Below are positions 37,520 to 48,152 of a DNA stretch of 55,945 nt, piece after piece. The stretch is from Franconibacter helveticus LMG 23732 (lineage in GTDB: Bacteria > Pseudomonadota > Gammaproteobacteria > Enterobacterales > Enterobacteriaceae): assembly GCF_000463115.2 (NCBI RefSeq), contig NZ_AWFX01000042.1, positions 259,984 through 315,928 of the forward strand, written 5' to 3'. How positions within the stretch are numbered: the first letter of the stretch is position 1; each line of letters opens with the position of its first letter. Both the position numbers and the translations under genes were made by a program. Below the pieces are notes generated by a model, which had not been told where the DNA came from, did not search any database, and was given only the letters and a program-made list of their open reading frames with translations.

Positions 37520-38122
37520 TTACAGCCCCTCCGCCGCCAGCGCTGCCGCTACAGCCGGTCGCGCCTGCATCCGCGCCAGATAGTGTTCAATGTTATCCAG
37601 CCCGTCGAAGTTGAGCTTAATCGCTTTACCCCAACGCAGCACGGTAAAGAGATAAGCGTCCGCCACGCTGAAGCGCAGCCCCATCAGCCACTGTTTATCC
37701 GTCAGCTCGTCATTAACGTACTGCAATTTCTTCTCTAACAGGCCGCGTGCCGTTTGCTTGTACGCTTCCGGCGTGTCAGGGCGAAAGAGCGGAGAAAAGC
37801 CCTTATGCAGCTCGGTAGCGATGTAGTTAAGCCATTCCAGCGTGTGATAGCGTGTCATGCTGCCAGCCGGGGCCAGCAACTGGCGGTCCGGCACTTTATC
37901 CGCCAGGTATTGCACAATCGCCACGCCTTCCGTCAGCAGCGAACCGTCATCAAGCTGTAACGCCGGTACTTGCCCCTTTGGGTTAATGGCGAGGTAGTCA
38001 TCCCCGCTTTCGGTTTTTTTCGCCGCCAGGTCCACTTTCACCAGCGTAAAATCAAGACCCGATTCGCGTAAAACAATATGGGGCGAAAGGGAACAGGCGC
38101 CTGCTTTGTAAAACAGCTTCAT
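37520..38122 (-). CDS. GstA, glutathione S-transferase
   Basis: A 200-residue beta-class enzyme (E. coli 201) that conjugates or reduces electrophiles with glutathione. The thioredoxin-like N-terminal domain holds the catalytic Cys10 ([20 protein letters not shown]). The helical C-terminal domain follows from about residue 87. Confidence 0.96.
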   Translation of the reverse strand: MKLFYKAGACSLSPHIVLRESGLDFTLVKVDLAAKKTESGDDYLAINPKGQVPALQLDDGSLLTEGVAIVQYLADKVPDRQLLAPAGSMTRYHTLEWLNYIATELHKGFSPLFRPDTPEAYKQTARGLLEKKLQYVNDELTDKQWLMGLRFSVADAYLFTVLRWGKAIKLNFDGLDNIEHYLARMQARPAVAAALAAEGL

Positions 38123-38176
38123 GAGTCGCTCCTCGTTAGCGATGATTTATCACAGTATGGTAGTGCCCGTTCGGGC

Positions 38177-38210
38177 AAAAAAAAAGCCGCTAACCCAAAG
38201 GTTAGCGGCT
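38177..38210 (-). terminator. Terminator downstream of dtpA
   Basis: Stem AGCCGCTAACC/GGTTAGCGGCT (38185-38195 with 38200-38210), loop CAAA. Read on the minus strand it is followed by a long T-run (the A-run at 38177-38185). Confidence 0.9.
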
Positions 38211-38233
38211 GAAAATTGTTTCGCTATAAGACA

Positions 38234-39739
38234 TTACGCCGTTGCGGTTTTAGACGCTTTCGCCGCTTTGTCATCATCCTGCGTCATACGGTTCAGTTTC
38301 GGCGCGGTCAGCAGCATCAGCACAGCGATAACGGCTGTTGCGATACCAATCTGCATAAAGACGCGGCCATAAACTTCCAGTGACATCAGCGGGTCGGTTA
38401 CGTTCTCCGGCACCGCCATCAGGTTTGCTACTTTACCGGCGATGATGGCCGCGCCCGCGGTCGTCAGGAACCAGCTGCCCATGATGAAGCCCATCAGGCG
38501 CTGCGGTACCAGTTGCGCGACCATGGCAAGGCCCAGACCGGAGATCATCAGCTCGCCGATACTTTGCAGGGCGTAGCTCAGGATAAGCCAGTTAACAGAG
38601 ACGATGCCCGCATCGCTTGCAAACTTCGCACCCAGCGGCAGCACGAGGAACGCGCCAGAGCAGAGCACCATGCCGATGGCGAATTTATGCGGCATCGGCA
38701 GGCGGTCGCCCATCTTGTTATAGATAGCCGCAAGAATCGGGCTGCCGATCATAATCCAGAACGGGTTCAGCGCCTGATACTGCTCCGGTTCGAACGCGAT
38801 GCCCAGAATGGAATGTTCAACGTTGCGAATGGCGAAGAAGTTAAGCGAAGTTGGCATCTGGCTGTAAAGCACGAAGAAGACAACCGCTTCCAGCATCAGG
38901 ATAAACGCGACGATCATTTTACGACGCGCCGCGCCGTGCATGGCAAAGGCTTCTTTACCGAAAATAATCACGATGCCCAGCGCAATCACGCCCAGCGCGA
39001 TACGTGCGATCCCCTGGTTATGCAGCAGCCACGTGGCGATGGCGACCAGCACCACAACGCCTGCGATGGTGGCGAAAAGCTTACCAAACTGCAACGGCTG
39101 GAAATCGGGTTTGGAACCGTAATCTTTTACCCAGTGACGGCAGAAAGCGAAGTTGATGATAGTAATAACCATACCCACTACGCTCAGCGCGAACGCTACG
39201 CTCCAGCCGAATTTCGCCGCAAGCCACGGCGTCGCCAGCATGGAGAAGAACGAACCGATGTTGATCGCCATGTAATACATGGTGAAAGCGCCGTCGAGAC
39301 GCGGGTCGTCTTTTGAATAGCAAGTCGAAAGCAGCGAAGAAGGGTTAGCTTTAAACAGGCCATTACCTACGGCGATGGTTGCCATCCCCATATAAACGAT
39401 AGCGGCGTCGTGCCCGGACCAGGCCACCAGCGCATAGCCAATCGCCAGCACCGTGGCGCCCAGGAAAATAACGCGCTTGGTGCCCAGCACTTTATCGCCA
39501 AGCCAGCCGCCGATGGCGACCAGGCCGTAAACCAGTGCGCTGAATGAGGAGAACAGAGTGATGGAATCCGCTTCGGACATACCCAGCTGTTTGACCAGGT
39601 ACACGGCCATGATCCCTTGCAGGCCGTAGTAACCAAAACGCTCCCATAATTCGATAGAGAAAATGAGATAGAACGATTTCGGTTGTTTGAAAGCGTTTAA
39701 GCTGACGCTTTCTGCTGGTTTATTGTTTGCAGTCGACAC
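38234..39739 (-). CDS. DtpA, di/tripeptide:proton symporter
   Basis: A 501-residue POT/PTR2-family inner-membrane transporter (E. coli 500) with about fourteen hydrophobic segments. The ExxER-type motif [13 protein letters not shown] (about 28-40) marks the family. It takes up di- and tripeptides with protons. In E. coli the gene responds to OmpR. A long non-coding region precedes it. Confidence 0.97.
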   Translation of the reverse strand: MSTANNKPAESVSLNAFKQPKSFYLIFSIELWERFGYYGLQGIMAVYLVKQLGMSEADSITLFSSFSALVYGLVAIGGWLGDKVLGTKRVIFLGATVLAIGYALVAWSGHDAAIVYMGMATIAVGNGLFKANPSSLLSTCYSKDDPRLDGAFTMYYMAINIGSFFSMLATPWLAAKFGWSVAFALSVVGMVITIINFAFCRHWVKDYGSKPDFQPLQFGKLFATIAGVVVLVAIATWLLHNQGIARIALGVIALGIVIIFGKEAFAMHGAARRKMIVAFILMLEAVVFFVLYSQMPTSLNFFAIRNVEHSILGIAFEPEQYQALNPFWIMIGSPILAAIYNKMGDRLPMPHKFAIGMVLCSGAFLVLPLGAKFASDAGIVSVNWLILSYALQSIGELMISGLGLAMVAQLVPQRLMGFIMGSWFLTTAGAAIIAGKVANLMAVPENVTDPLMSLEVYGRVFMQIGIATAVIAVLMLLTAPKLNRMTQDDDKAAKASKTATA

Positions 39740-40331
39740 ATATACCTCTTTTTTTACGTCCCGTAGTAACGGGAGTCTGGCCGGCGCATGGCTGGAGCAG
39801 CCTGCGCTTTATTTTTATTAGGGTGAGAAACGGCGGGTAATGTTCACTATCCTGGGCTGTCAGGCAATACCTTTGTAATAATCCGTTACATTTAACCCAG
39901 CCAGGATAAACCCTGTAAAAACGAAACAGGAACTAGCGTTAAATTTTTTGTTAACCTTAATAACAGGTATTTTATCTGATCAAAGCCATTTTTTGTGGTC
40001 ATTAAGTTATATATTCTGCTGATTTGCCCGCAAGCCAGCGGATGTGACCTGGCATGAGCGATAATTCCGATATTTGTTCGGCTTAAACAGGCGTCTTTCC
40101 TGAGGTTGCGCGGATTTTTATTCATTTTTACAACATGAAATTAACGACATGTTATCGATGTGATTTGTGTCACAAAGTTATAGAAATTTCCTGTCGAAAA
40201 AAAACATTTAACCTGGCGAAGTGGTTTGTCGCCGGATTTAACCGGCGACGCAATGCGAAAATGAAGGCTAATACGCTGTAACGCGGGCGTTTAAATAACA
40301 GCAAACGGCGCAGTAAAAGAGAGGGGCGAGG
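39740..40331. other. Long AT-rich upstream region of dtpA
   Basis: This 592-base interval between nth and dtpA has no convincing gene. It is much more AT-rich than its neighbours, has many A/T tracts and contains a perfect CRP site at 40159-40174. A 77-codon ORF on the minus strand (40125-39892) has no ribosome-binding site and no recognisable product. The region probably holds the dtpA promoter and its OmpR and other inputs. Confidence 0.6.
40159..40174. promoter_or_regulatory. Perfect CRP binding site, far upstream of dtpA
   Basis: TGTGA-TTTGTG-TCACA matches the CRP consensus at all ten key positions. It is about 420 bases from the dtpA start codon and 160 bases past the end of nth. The promoter it serves is not known. 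Confidence 0.75.
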
Positions 40332-40967
40332 TCAGGCGTAAACTTTCTCTTTGTATTCACAAAGATCTTCTATCAGGCAAGAACCGCAGCGGGGTTTACG
40401 GGCGATACAGGTGTAACGGCCATGCAAGATAAGCCAGTGGTGACAATCCACCTTGAACTCAGCCGGAACCACCTTCAGCAGCTTCTCTTCTACCTGCTCG
40501 ACATTTTTCCCTGGCGCAAACTGAGTACGGTTACAGACACGGAAAATATGCGTATCCACGGCAATGGTAGGCCAGCCGAAAGCGGTATTAAGCACCACAT
40601 TCGCCGTTTTACGCCCCACGCCCGGCAACGCTTCCAGCGCGGCGCGATCTTCCGGCACTTCGCCGCCATGCTGCTCAAGCAAAATGCGGCAGGTCTTAAT
40701 GACGTTTTCCGCTTTGCTGTTAAACAGCCCAATGGTCTTAATGTATTCCTTAACGCCATCCACACCGAGCGCCAGCATCGCCTGCGGCGTGTTAGCCACA
40801 GGGTAGAGCCTGGCGGTGGCTTTGTTGACGCTGACGTCTGTCGCCTGCGCGGAAAGCAACACGGCAATCAGCAGTTCGAAAGGCGAAGTAAAGTTCAGCT
40901 CGGTGGTAGGATGCGGATCGTTAGCGCGCAAGCGTGAAAGTATTTCTATGCGTTTCGCTTTGTTCAT
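40332..40967 (-). CDS. Nth, endonuclease III
   Basis: A 211-residue base-excision glycosylase/AP lyase, the same length as in E. coli, for oxidised pyrimidines. The helix-hairpin-helix LPGVGRKTANVVLN contains the catalytic lysine region, AVDTHIFRV the catalytic Asp, and the [4Fe-4S] ligands are the four C-terminal cysteines (CIARKPRCGSCLIEDLC). Its start overlaps the rsxE stop by one base, so it is the last gene of the rsxABCDGE-nth operon. Confidence 0.98.
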   Translation of the reverse strand: MNKAKRIEILSRLRANDPHPTTELNFTSPFELLIAVLLSAQATDVSVNKATARLYPVANTPQAMLALGVDGVKEYIKTIGLFNSKAENVIKTCRILLEQHGGEVPEDRAALEALPGVGRKTANVVLNTAFGWPTIAVDTHIFRVCNRTQFAPGKNVEQVEEKLLKVVPAEFKVDCHHWLILHGRYTCIARKPRCGSCLIEDLCEYKEKVYA

Positions 40968-41659
40968 CAGGCTTTTTCCGTTTTGCCCGCCATCACGACG
41001 GTTTGCGCCTGCGCCGCACGACGCTTCTTCATTTTTTCGTCGATCAGATATTTAACGGCGAGCATCATGCCAAGACCGATAAATGCCCCCGGCGGCAGCA
41101 TGGCCAGCAGGAACGGCGTATCGGTGTGAAACACCTCTACGCGCAATACTTTCGCCCAGCCGCCCAGCAGCGCATCCGCGCCATCAAAGAGCGTGCCGTT
41201 GCCGAGTATTTCACGCATTGAACCAAGCACGAACATCGCGCCGGTGGCGCCCATGCCGATGGCGAAACCGTCCAGCGCCGACAGCAGCGGGCCGTTTTTG
41301 GCGGCGAAAGCCTCTGCGCGACCCACCACGATACAGTTGGTTACGATGAGTGGAATAAAGATGCCCAGAGACTGATACAGACCGAACGCGTAAGCGTTTA
41401 TCAGCATCTGCACGATGCTGACCACGGCGGCGATTATCATCACGTAAATAGGAATACGAATTTCAGCAGGCATCCATTTACGGAACGCGGAAATCGAAGC
41501 GTTAGTCAGCGTCAGCACAAGCGTTGTCGCAAGACCAAGGCCCAGCGCGTTGGTCGCCGTGGAGGTCACCGCCAGCAGCGGGCACATCCCTAAAAGCTGC
41601 ACCAGCGCCGAGTTGTTTTTCCACAGGCCGTTGACCAGAATCGATTTTACGTCATTCAT
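40967..41659 (-). CDS. RsxE, membrane subunit of the Rsx/Rnf complex
   Basis: A 230-residue integral membrane protein (E. coli 231) with about six helices, homologous to RsxA and to NqrD. The start at 41659 gives the family N-terminus [20 protein letters not shown] and overlaps rsxG by eight bases. A basic C-terminal tail ([10 protein letters not shown]) follows the last helix. The complex uses NADH to keep SoxR reduced in E. coli. Confidence 0.95.
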   Translation of the reverse strand: MNDVKSILVNGLWKNNSALVQLLGMCPLLAVTSTATNALGLGLATTLVLTLTNASISAFRKWMPAEIRIPIYVMIIAAVVSIVQMLINAYAFGLYQSLGIFIPLIVTNCIVVGRAEAFAAKNGPLLSALDGFAIGMGATGAMFVLGSMREILGNGTLFDGADALLGGWAKVLRVEVFHTDTPFLLAMLPPGAFIGLGMMLAVKYLIDEKMKKRRAAQAQTVVMAGKTEKA

Positions 41660-42281
41660 CGCTTTCTCCACAGGAAGGAAGGGCGCTGAGCTGCGACGGC
41701 AGCGTTTCGGCATAAAGCCCTGCGCGTTTAACGGCATTTACTACGGCGCGGGGAGTAATGGTGGCGCCGGTGAACTGGTCAAACTGACCGCCATCTTTTT
41801 TTACCGCCCAGTTCGCATCGTCGCTGCCCTGGATAGTTTTTCCGGCAAAAGAGGTGATCCAGTCGCTAATGCGGGTTTCAATTTTATCGCCAAGTCCTGG
41901 CGTTTCGTGGTGTTCAGTCACGCGCGTGCCCAGTACTTTGCCGTGGAAATCGGCGCCCACCAGCAGCTGGATAGCCCCCGAGTAACCGTCGGGCGCGGTT
42001 GCCTGCATCACCACCGCGACAGGCGTGTCGCCTTTACGGGCAACCCATAGCTGCCTGTTGCCTGCGCCCAGAGCCGCAGAGGTGACGATAAAACAGCTCT
42101 TTTGCAGATCGTTGTCGTAAAGTTCGGCAGGTATCACCTGGTCGAACAGCTGTTTTTGCTGCAACGCCGCCTGGTCGTCAATGGTCGTTTTCGTCAGCGC
42201 ATTAACCATAGCCGTTAAGCCTGTGGTTAACGCGGCGAACACCGCCAGGGTCGTTCCATGTTTTTGTATTGTCTTAAGCAC
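41652..42281 (-). CDS. RsxG, FMN-binding subunit of the Rsx/Rnf complex
   Basis: A 209-residue protein (E. coli 206) with one N-terminal membrane helix and a periplasmic FMN-binding domain. FMN is bound covalently to the threonine of the TGATITP motif near residue 175. It overlaps rsxE and follows rsxD after nine bases. Confidence 0.95.
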   Translation of the reverse strand: MLKTIQKHGTTLAVFAALTTGLTAMVNALTKTTIDDQAALQQKQLFDQVIPAELYDNDLQKSCFIVTSAALGAGNRQLWVARKGDTPVAVVMQATAPDGYSGAIQLLVGADFHGKVLGTRVTEHHETPGLGDKIETRISDWITSFAGKTIQGSDDANWAVKKDGGQFDQFTGATITPRAVVNAVKRAGLYAETLPSQLSALPSCGESDE

Positions 42282-42290
42282 AGGAACTCC

Positions 42291-43343
42291 TTAACGATGA
42301 CCGTAGACCCGCGGGCGGGTGTAATAATCGATAAGTGGCACGGTAATATTCGCCAGCAACACAGCGAAAGCTACGCCATCCGGGTAGCCGCCAAAGCTGC
42401 GGATAAGCCATACCAGCAGACCGGCGAGCGCGCCGAAGACCAGACGGCCTTTGTTGGTGGTGGAGGCTGTCACCGGGTCAGTAAGAATGAAAAACGCCCC
42501 CAGCATGGTCGCGCCTGAAAGCAGGTGCAGAACTGGCGAAAGGAATTTTTCCGGCGCCAGCCACCAGCCGAGCGTTGAGCACACCAGCAGCGTGGCGATA
42601 AAGCTCACCGGAATATGCCAGCGGATCGTGCCGCGCCAGAGCAGGAAAAGGCCGCCTGCCAGATAAGCCAGGTTGACCCACTGCCAGCCAAGCCCGGCGA
42701 GTGTGGCGCCATAAATGGGCTGTTGCAGCAACTCCGCAGCCGGATGGCCGGCGTGCAGTCCGGTTTTGAATGTATCCAGCGGTGTTGCCTGGCTTACGCC
42801 ATCCACGCCAAGGCGCAGTTGCGCCATGGTGTCGCCGCTTGCCGTCGCGCCATGAAAAATCACCTGCAACGCGTCTGTTAATCCCGGAATAGTGGCGGCA
42901 ATCTGCTGCGGCGGCAGCCAGTTGGTCATCTGTACCGGGAAGGAGATAAGCAGCACTACGTAGCCAATCATCGCCGGGTTAAAAGGGTTATGCCCCAGGC
43001 CGCCATAAAGCTGCTTGGCGATAATAATGGCGAAAATCGTCCCAAGCGCCACCAGCCACCAGGGCGCGAGCGGCGGAATGCTGATGCCGAGCAGCAGGCC
43101 GGTGAGCAGCGCCGAGTTATCGCTGAGAATGGCTTTCACCGATATTTTGCGCAAACGCAGCACCAGCGCCTCGGCAAGCAGGGCGCTTGCTATCGCCAGC
43201 AATACCTGAATAAGCGTGCCGTAGCCAAAAAAATAAGTCTGGACGGCGATGCCCGGCACGGCAGCGAGCGTCACGAGCAGCATAATGCGCGACGTCTGGC
43301 GCTGATTGTGCGTATAGGGCGAACTTGCGATTCTGAAAACCAT
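42291..43343 (-). CDS. RsxD, FMN-binding membrane subunit
   Basis: A 350-residue membrane protein (E. coli 352) of the NqrB/RnfD family with about nine helices. The conserved segment [11 protein letters not shown] carries the threonine that is covalently flavinylated in the family. Its start codon directly abuts the rsxC stop codon. Confidence 0.95.
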   Translation of the reverse strand: MVFRIASSPYTHNQRQTSRIMLLVTLAAVPGIAVQTYFFGYGTLIQVLLAIASALLAEALVLRLRKISVKAILSDNSALLTGLLLGISIPPLAPWWLVALGTIFAIIIAKQLYGGLGHNPFNPAMIGYVVLLISFPVQMTNWLPPQQIAATIPGLTDALQVIFHGATASGDTMAQLRLGVDGVSQATPLDTFKTGLHAGHPAAELLQQPIYGATLAGLGWQWVNLAYLAGGLFLLWRGTIRWHIPVSFIATLLVCSTLGWWLAPEKFLSPVLHLLSGATMLGAFFILTDPVTASTTNKGRLVFGALAGLLVWLIRSFGGYPDGVAFAVLLANITVPLIDYYTRPRVYGHR

Positions 43344-45980
43344 TTATTCCTCGTTTACAACCTGCTGAGCAGCTTTGCGAGCCTGTACCCGGGCAATCGC
43401 AGCAGCAACTTTACGGGGATCTTCTGCTTCTTCTTCATTAGCGGCATTGCAAGCGTCGTTTTGCGCCTCTGCTTGCGCCGCCTTGCGTGCTTTCGCCCGG
43501 GCGATGGCAGCTTCAACCGCCGCTTTGCGCGGGTCGACGGGCGCCTGCGGCGCCGCTTCTTTCACCGCCGCTGCAATGTCAGTTTCTACCGTCTGCACCT
43601 CAGCCTGCTGCGCCGCCTTGCGCGCTTTCGCACGGGCGATGGCGGCTTCAACCGCCGCTTTACGTGGGTCGACGGGCGCCTGCGGCGCCGCTTCTTTCAC
43701 TGCCGCTGCAATGTCAGTTTCTACCGTCTGCACCTCAGCCTGCTGCGCCGCCTTGCGCGCTTTCGCCCGGGCGATGGCGGCTTCAACCGCCGCTTTACGT
43801 GGGTCGACGGGCGCGGTTTCTGCCGCTGTCGGCGCTTCGGCTTCGGTTTCAGCCGTCGCTTGCGCCGCCTTGCGCGCTTTCGCGCGGGCGATGGCGTCTT
43901 CAACCGCCGCTTTGCGCGGGTCTACGGGCGCGGCTTCTGCCGCTGTCGGCGCTTCGGCTTCGGTTTCAGCCGTCGCTTGCGCCGCCTTGCGGGCTTTTGC
44001 ACGGGCAATAGCGGCCTCAACCGCCGCTTTGCGCGGGTCTACGGGCGCGGTGTCTGCCGCTGTCGGCGCTTCGGCTTCGGCCGCTGTCAACGCTTCGGTT
44101 TCAGCCGTCGCTTGCGCCGCCTTGCGTGCTTTCGCCCGGGCAATAGCGGCTTCAACCGCCGCTTTACGCGGGTCTGGCGGCGCGGTGTCTGCCGCTGTCG
44201 GCGCTTCGGCTTCGGTTTCAGCCGTCGCCGCCTTGCGGGCTTTCGCCCGGGCAATGGCGGCCTCAACCGCGGCTTTGCGCGGGTCGGCTATTACTTCCGG
44301 CTCTGTGGCCTCGGTGGCAGGAACGGAGCTGTTAGCCGCCATTTCCGCCTGAACTTTCTCCGCCTGGCGGGCGCGAGCCTGCGCCTTGCGCGCTTCCCGT
44401 TCCGCTATCACCGCGCTGTTATCCGGTTTAGCGCCTGCCTGCACAATAACCGGTTCGTCCGCGCCGGTTTTACGGGCGCGAACCCGCGCAAGCGCTGCGG
44501 CCACGGCCTCTTTGTTTTCGCCTGTCGGCTGTACGGCAGACTGCTTATGGCGCTCAAGCCGGGCGGCTTTTTCACGCTCCAGGCGCGCCTGACGCGCTTC
44601 AAAGCGGGCTTTCGCCTGCGCGGCGCGGCGCTCTTCTTCAGCAATAGCGCGAATTTCCGCTTTTTCCTGACGGAAATATTGCACCAGCGGAATATTGCTT
44701 GGGCAGACGTAAGCGCAGGCGCCGCACTCGATGCAGTCGGCAAGATTATGCGCCGTGGCTTTATCGTGCTGCTGTCCTTTGCTGAACCAGTAAAGCTGTT
44801 GCGGCAGCAAATCTGCCGGGCAGGCGTCGGCGCAGGCACTGCAACGAATGCAGTGCTGCTCTTCCTGCTGCTCGCCCATCTCCGTTGCAGACGGCGCCAG
44901 CAGGCAGTTAGTGATTTTCACTACCGGGACGTCGAGGAAGGGGAGCGTAAAGCCCATCAGCGGGCCGCCCATAATCACCAGTTGCCCGGACGTGGGGATA
45001 AAACCGCCGAACTCCAGCAGATGGCTTACCGGCGTGCCAAGGCGCGCCCAGACGTTACCAGGGCGGGAGACCGCTTCGCCGGTCAGCGTGACTACACGCT
45101 CCGTCAGCGGTTCGCCATCGATCACGGCGCGTTTAACCGCATAGGCTGTACCGACGTTCTGCATCAGAACGCCGATATCAGATGAGCGGCCGCCATGCGG
45201 CACCTGTTTGCCGGTGAGGATTTGCGTAAGCTGTTTCGCGCCGCCGGAAGGGTATTTCGTTGGGATCACGCGCAGGCGGATCTGGTGCTCGCCTGAGAGC
45301 ACCGCACGCATCATGGAGATGGCCTGCGGCTTATTATCTTCGATGCCGATCAGCACTTCCCGCGGTTGCAGAATATGCATCAGGATGCGCACGCCATCGA
45401 TAATCTGCGCGGCGCATTCCTGCATCAGGCGATCGTCCGCCGTAATATAAGGTTCGCACTCCGCCGCATTGATAATCAGCGTGTCGATTTTATCGCCGCC
45501 GCCCTGCAACTTAGCGCCGGTGGGGAAGCCAGCACCGCCAAGACCGGCGACGCCGAACTGATGAATGCGCGTAATAAGCTCTTCGCGGCTGCGGTTCTGG
45601 TAATCGGCCCAGCCTTCCCGGGCAATCCATTCATCTTTGCCGTCTGGCTCGATGATAACGCTCAGCTCCGCCAGGGCGGAAGGGTGCGCGGTGGAGTGCG
45701 GGGCAATGGCGACCACGGTGCCGGAGGTCGGCGCGTGAACGGGCAGCATGCGCCCGCGCCCGCGAGTCAGGGGCTGACCGCGAAGCACGGTATCGCCCGC
45801 TTTAACGCACAGTTCGCCTTCCGCGCCGATATGCTGCTTGAGCGGAATGATAAAACGGCCTGGCAGCGGCACATGGCGCAGCGGCGTGCCGTTAGACTGG
45901 GTTTTCATCTCGGGCGGATGAATGCCGCCGTCGAAGTCCCAGATTTTCTCTTTTCGGAAAGCAGAAAATAACTTAAGCAT
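43344..45980 (-). CDS. RsxC, NADH-linked subunit with enlarged repeat tail
   Basis: An 878-residue protein, well above the 740 of E. coli RsxC. The N-terminal part (about 1-360) has the NADH/FMN-binding fold with [13 protein letters not shown]. Two [4Fe-4S] ferredoxin motifs follow ([12 protein letters not shown] and [12 protein letters not shown], about 370-425). The rest is an Ala/Lys/Arg/Glu-rich region ending in eight copies of a [24 protein letters not shown] unit (about 565-878). It overlaps rsxB by eight bases. The catalytic part is complete, so the tail expansion should not abolish function. A long open frame on the opposite strand (42990-45185) is a by-product of the GC-rich repeats. 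Confidence 0.95.
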   Translation of the reverse strand: MLKLFSAFRKEKIWDFDGGIHPPEMKTQSNGTPLRHVPLPGRFIIPLKQHIGAEGELCVKAGDTVLRGQPLTRGRGRMLPVHAPTSGTVVAIAPHSTAHPSALAELSVIIEPDGKDEWIAREGWADYQNRSREELITRIHQFGVAGLGGAGFPTGAKLQGGGDKIDTLIINAAECEPYITADDRLMQECAAQIIDGVRILMHILQPREVLIGIEDNKPQAISMMRAVLSGEHQIRLRVIPTKYPSGGAKQLTQILTGKQVPHGGRSSDIGVLMQNVGTAYAVKRAVIDGEPLTERVVTLTGEAVSRPGNVWARLGTPVSHLLEFGGFIPTSGQLVIMGGPLMGFTLPFLDVPVVKITNCLLAPSATEMGEQQEEQHCIRCSACADACPADLLPQQLYWFSKGQQHDKATAHNLADCIECGACAYVCPSNIPLVQYFRQEKAEIRAIAEEERRAAQAKARFEARQARLEREKAARLERHKQSAVQPTGENKEAVAAALARVRARKTGADEPVIVQAGAKPDNSAVIAEREARKAQARARQAEKVQAEMAANSSVPATEATEPEVIADPRKAAVEAAIARAKARKAATAETEAEAPTAADTAPPDPRKAAVEAAIARAKARKAAQATAETEALTAAEAEAPTAADTAPVDPRKAAVEAAIARAKARKAAQATAETEAEAPTAAEAAPVDPRKAAVEDAIARAKARKAAQATAETEAEAPTAAETAPVDPRKAAVEAAIARAKARKAAQQAEVQTVETDIAAAVKEAAPQAPVDPRKAAVEAAIARAKARKAAQQAEVQTVETDIAAAVKEAAPQAPVDPRKAAVEAAIARAKARKAAQAEAQNDACNAANEEEAEDPRKVAAAIARVQARKAAQQVVNEE
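43372..44300 (-). repeat. Coding tandem repeats in the rsxC 3' part
   Basis: Repeat boundaries marked by the codons of DPRK fall at 43531, 43666, 43801, 43918, 44035, 44170 and 44281, giving periods of 135, 135, 117, 117, 135 and 111 bases. The two 135-base units at 43531-43800 differ at only about two positions, which points to very recent duplication. All periods are multiples of three, so the frame is kept. Confidence 0.9.
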
Positions 45981-46557
45981 GGTTTTCCACTGGGATCATG
46001 CGCACCGGAATCGTCTCTAAAGTCCATTTCCAGCTGTCCGGCGTTGGGGCGACCGGGCGCATTTCGATACATTGAGTCGGGCAGGGATCAACACACAGAT
46101 TGCAGCCGGTGCAGAGATCGCTTACTACGGTGTGCATGGCGCGGGTTGCGCCGACGATGGCGTCCACCGGGCAGGCCTGAATACACTTGGTGCAGCCGAT
46201 GCAATTCGGCTCGTCAATGACTGCCAGCATACGCACCGGTTCCGGCGCGGCGGCATCACCGTCACCGTCGCAAGGCTGAGGCTCGACGTTCAGAAGCGTG
46301 GCGATTTTCAGCATCACCGCCTCGCCGCCTGGCGCGCAGCGGTTGATGTTTTCGCCATTGTTCGCCACCGCCTCGGCATAGGGGCGACACCCCGGGTAGC
46401 CGCACTGGCCGCACTGGCTCTGAGGCAAGAGATCGTCCACCTGATCCACCACCGGGTCTTCTTCGGCGGCGAAGCGACGCGACGCGTAGCCCAGCAGCAT
46501 GCCGAAAACCAGCGCCAGCAGGGTGAGGGCGATTACGGCAATGACAATCATATTCAT
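45973..46557 (-). CDS. RsxB, iron-sulfur subunit of the Rsx/Rnf complex
   Basis: A 194-residue protein (E. coli 192) with an N-terminal membrane helix, an Fe-S domain with [16 protein letters not shown] (about 49-64) and two ferredoxin motifs ([12 protein letters not shown] and [12 protein letters not shown], about 115-160). It passes electrons between RsxC and the membrane subunits. Its ATG shares one base with the rsxA stop. Confidence 0.96.
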   Translation of the reverse strand: MNMIVIAVIALTLLALVFGMLLGYASRRFAAEEDPVVDQVDDLLPQSQCGQCGYPGCRPYAEAVANNGENINRCAPGGEAVMLKIATLLNVEPQPCDGDGDAAAPEPVRMLAVIDEPNCIGCTKCIQACPVDAIVGATRAMHTVVSDLCTGCNLCVDPCPTQCIEMRPVAPTPDSWKWTLETIPVRMIPVENHA

Positions 46558-47138
46558 CAGAACTTCACCAGCCCGCTAAAGCCCATAAACGCCAGCGACA
46601 TCAGCCCGGCGGTGACCAGCGCGATGGCGTTGCCGCGAAACGGCAGCGGCACATCGGCGACCACCAGGCGCTCGCGAATGGCGGCAAACAGCACCATAAC
46701 CAGCGAGAAACCCACCGCGGCCGAAAAGCCATACAGCGCGGATTGCAGGAAGTTATGATTAAGATTGATGCTCAGCAGCGCCACGCCCAGCACCGCGCAG
46801 TTGGTGGTGATAAGCGGCAGATAGATGCCCAGCAGGCGATAGAGCGCCGGGCTGGTTTTACGCACCACCATTTCGGTGAATTGCACCACCACGGCGATAA
46901 CCAGAATAAAGGCCATCGTGCGCAGATAGACCAGCTCCAGCGGCACCAGAATCAGGTGGTCGATAAGCCACGAGAAGATGGTGGCAAGCGTCATAACGAA
47001 AGTGGTCGCCATCCCCATGCCGATAGCCGATTCCAGCTTTTTAGATACCCCCATAAAAGGGCATAAGCCGAGAAACTTCACCAGCACGAAGTTATTTACC
47101 AGCACGGTTCCGACAAATAAGAGTAAGTAGTCAGACAT
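46557..47138 (-). CDS. RsxA, membrane subunit and first gene of the rsx operon
   Basis: A 193-residue integral membrane protein, the same length as in E. coli, with six helices, homologous to NqrE. It starts [20 protein letters not shown]. The operon rsxABCDGE-nth runs downstream from it with overlaps or gaps under ten bases. It is separated from ydgK by 74 bases. Confidence 0.96.
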   Translation of the reverse strand: MSDYLLLFVGTVLVNNFVLVKFLGLCPFMGVSKKLESAIGMGMATTFVMTLATIFSWLIDHLILVPLELVYLRTMAFILVIAVVVQFTEMVVRKTSPALYRLLGIYLPLITTNCAVLGVALLSINLNHNFLQSALYGFSAAVGFSLVMVLFAAIRERLVVADVPLPFRGNAIALVTAGLMSLAFMGFSGLVKF

Positions 47139-47212
47139 TATTCGACCTGATACGAAAAAAGCCGCTCATTATCAGGCAATGCGCCGGGAGCGACAACTGA
47201 GAATATGTAAGG

Positions 47213-47656
47213 TTATTTAGCGTTAACGAAGGTCTGCTTCACGCGCTTCGAACGCTTGAAATAAGGCACCAGCAAAGCTGCCGCCAGCAGCGGTAACAGC
47301 AATTGGCGCAATGCCAGCTCATCGCTCACCGGCGCAAAAGCGAACGTTTTGATGGCCAGCAGAACGGTAAGCAACAACCAGATAATGTAATGCTTCGGCA
47401 CCCCGACGCGGCGTTTAAAAAACATTACCGCCAGCCACAGGGTGTAGCCCCACATCGCCAGCGCGAAAACAAGCGAGGCGTACCACAGGGCGACCGTCGA
47501 AGCGCTTTGCGCGCCTAACGCCTGGTGCGTTTGCGGCGAAGCGACAGCCAGAAGGTAAAAGGCTACCGCGAGCGTAGTGCTAAGCAGCGTCATCAATAGC
47601 CAGGCGAGAGGCGCCAGTAACCAGCCTCCGATGCGCATTGCAGGCGTGGCGGTCAT
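47213..47656 (-). CDS. YdgK, DUF2569 inner-membrane protein
   Basis: A 147-residue protein (E. coli about 136) with four predicted membrane helices (about 10-30, 50-70, 80-100, 105-130) and a basic tail. The ATG at 47656 follows GGAGGT (on the minus strand) and gives MTATPAMRIGGWLLAPLAWL; an ATG at 47698 is less likely. The function is unknown. The gene lies upstream of rsxA as in E. coli. Confidence 0.88.
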   Translation of the reverse strand: MTATPAMRIGGWLLAPLAWLLMTLLSTTLAVAFYLLAVASPQTHQALGAQSASTVALWYASLVFALAMWGYTLWLAVMFFKRRVGVPKHYIIWLLLTVLLAIKTFAFAPVSDELALRQLLLPLLAAALLVPYFKRSKRVKQTFVNAK

Positions 47657-47754
47657 GTTACCTCCCGGGTTATGTATTGAGCCAATGAATGACAACAAGC
47701 AATTTACAGTGCCAGAATTATAAGGATTTTTGTTCCGAATGCTACCCGCAGTGA

Positions 47755-47970
47755 TTATTGCACATAGCGCCAGACCGATTTCGGCACCTGGCCCAGGTCA
47801 AACAGACGACCTCCGGAGACCAGTTCGGCGCGCCGGTGATCTGCCGCCCGGTACATGTTAATCATCTCCTGATTATCGGTAAGGGTATAATTGAGGTGGT
47901 CGAACAGTTTTTCCAGACTTTCGAGCGAGCTGATTTTACGAAATTTTAATAAGTAGTCCTGAACTGTCAT
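47755..47970 (-). CDS. Cnu (YdgT), Hha-family H-NS co-regulator
   Basis: A 71-residue protein, the same length as E. coli Cnu, starting [20 protein letters not shown]. Hha/YmoA-type proteins bind H-NS or StpA and tune gene silencing; E. coli Cnu also binds a 26-base site in oriC with H-NS. The longer frame to 48054 is unlikely to be used. The small gene blr, found upstream of cnu in E. coli, is not present. Confidence 0.93.
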   Translation of the reverse strand: MTVQDYLLKFRKISSLESLEKLFDHLNYTLTDNQEMINMYRAADHRRAELVSGGRLFDLGQVPKSVWRYVQ

Positions 47971-48152
47971 CTTTAAAAGTATCCGCGTAACAGAAATAAA
48001 AAAAAGCGTAGTAAACCGGGCCGCTAAGACCGGATAAATAATAAATGGAAACAAACTGAGGCGCAGAATTCTTAAACGCCGGAAGCGACATTTAAGATTA
48101 TTCTTTCATTCAAAGAGTGCAGGCGCCGGGTGGCGCCTGACGGGGTGCAAGA

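Noticed and set aside
39892..40125. A 77-codon frame upstream of dtpA
   Set aside because: No ribosome-binding site, mixed composition and no known family; treated as chance ORF in an AT-rich regulatory region.
42990..45185. A 731-codon open frame antisense to rsxC and rsxD
   Set aside because: It lies opposite the well-conserved rsxC/rsxD genes and its Arg/Phe-rich repetitive product mirrors the rsxC repeats. GC-rich third positions keep the opposite frame open by chance.
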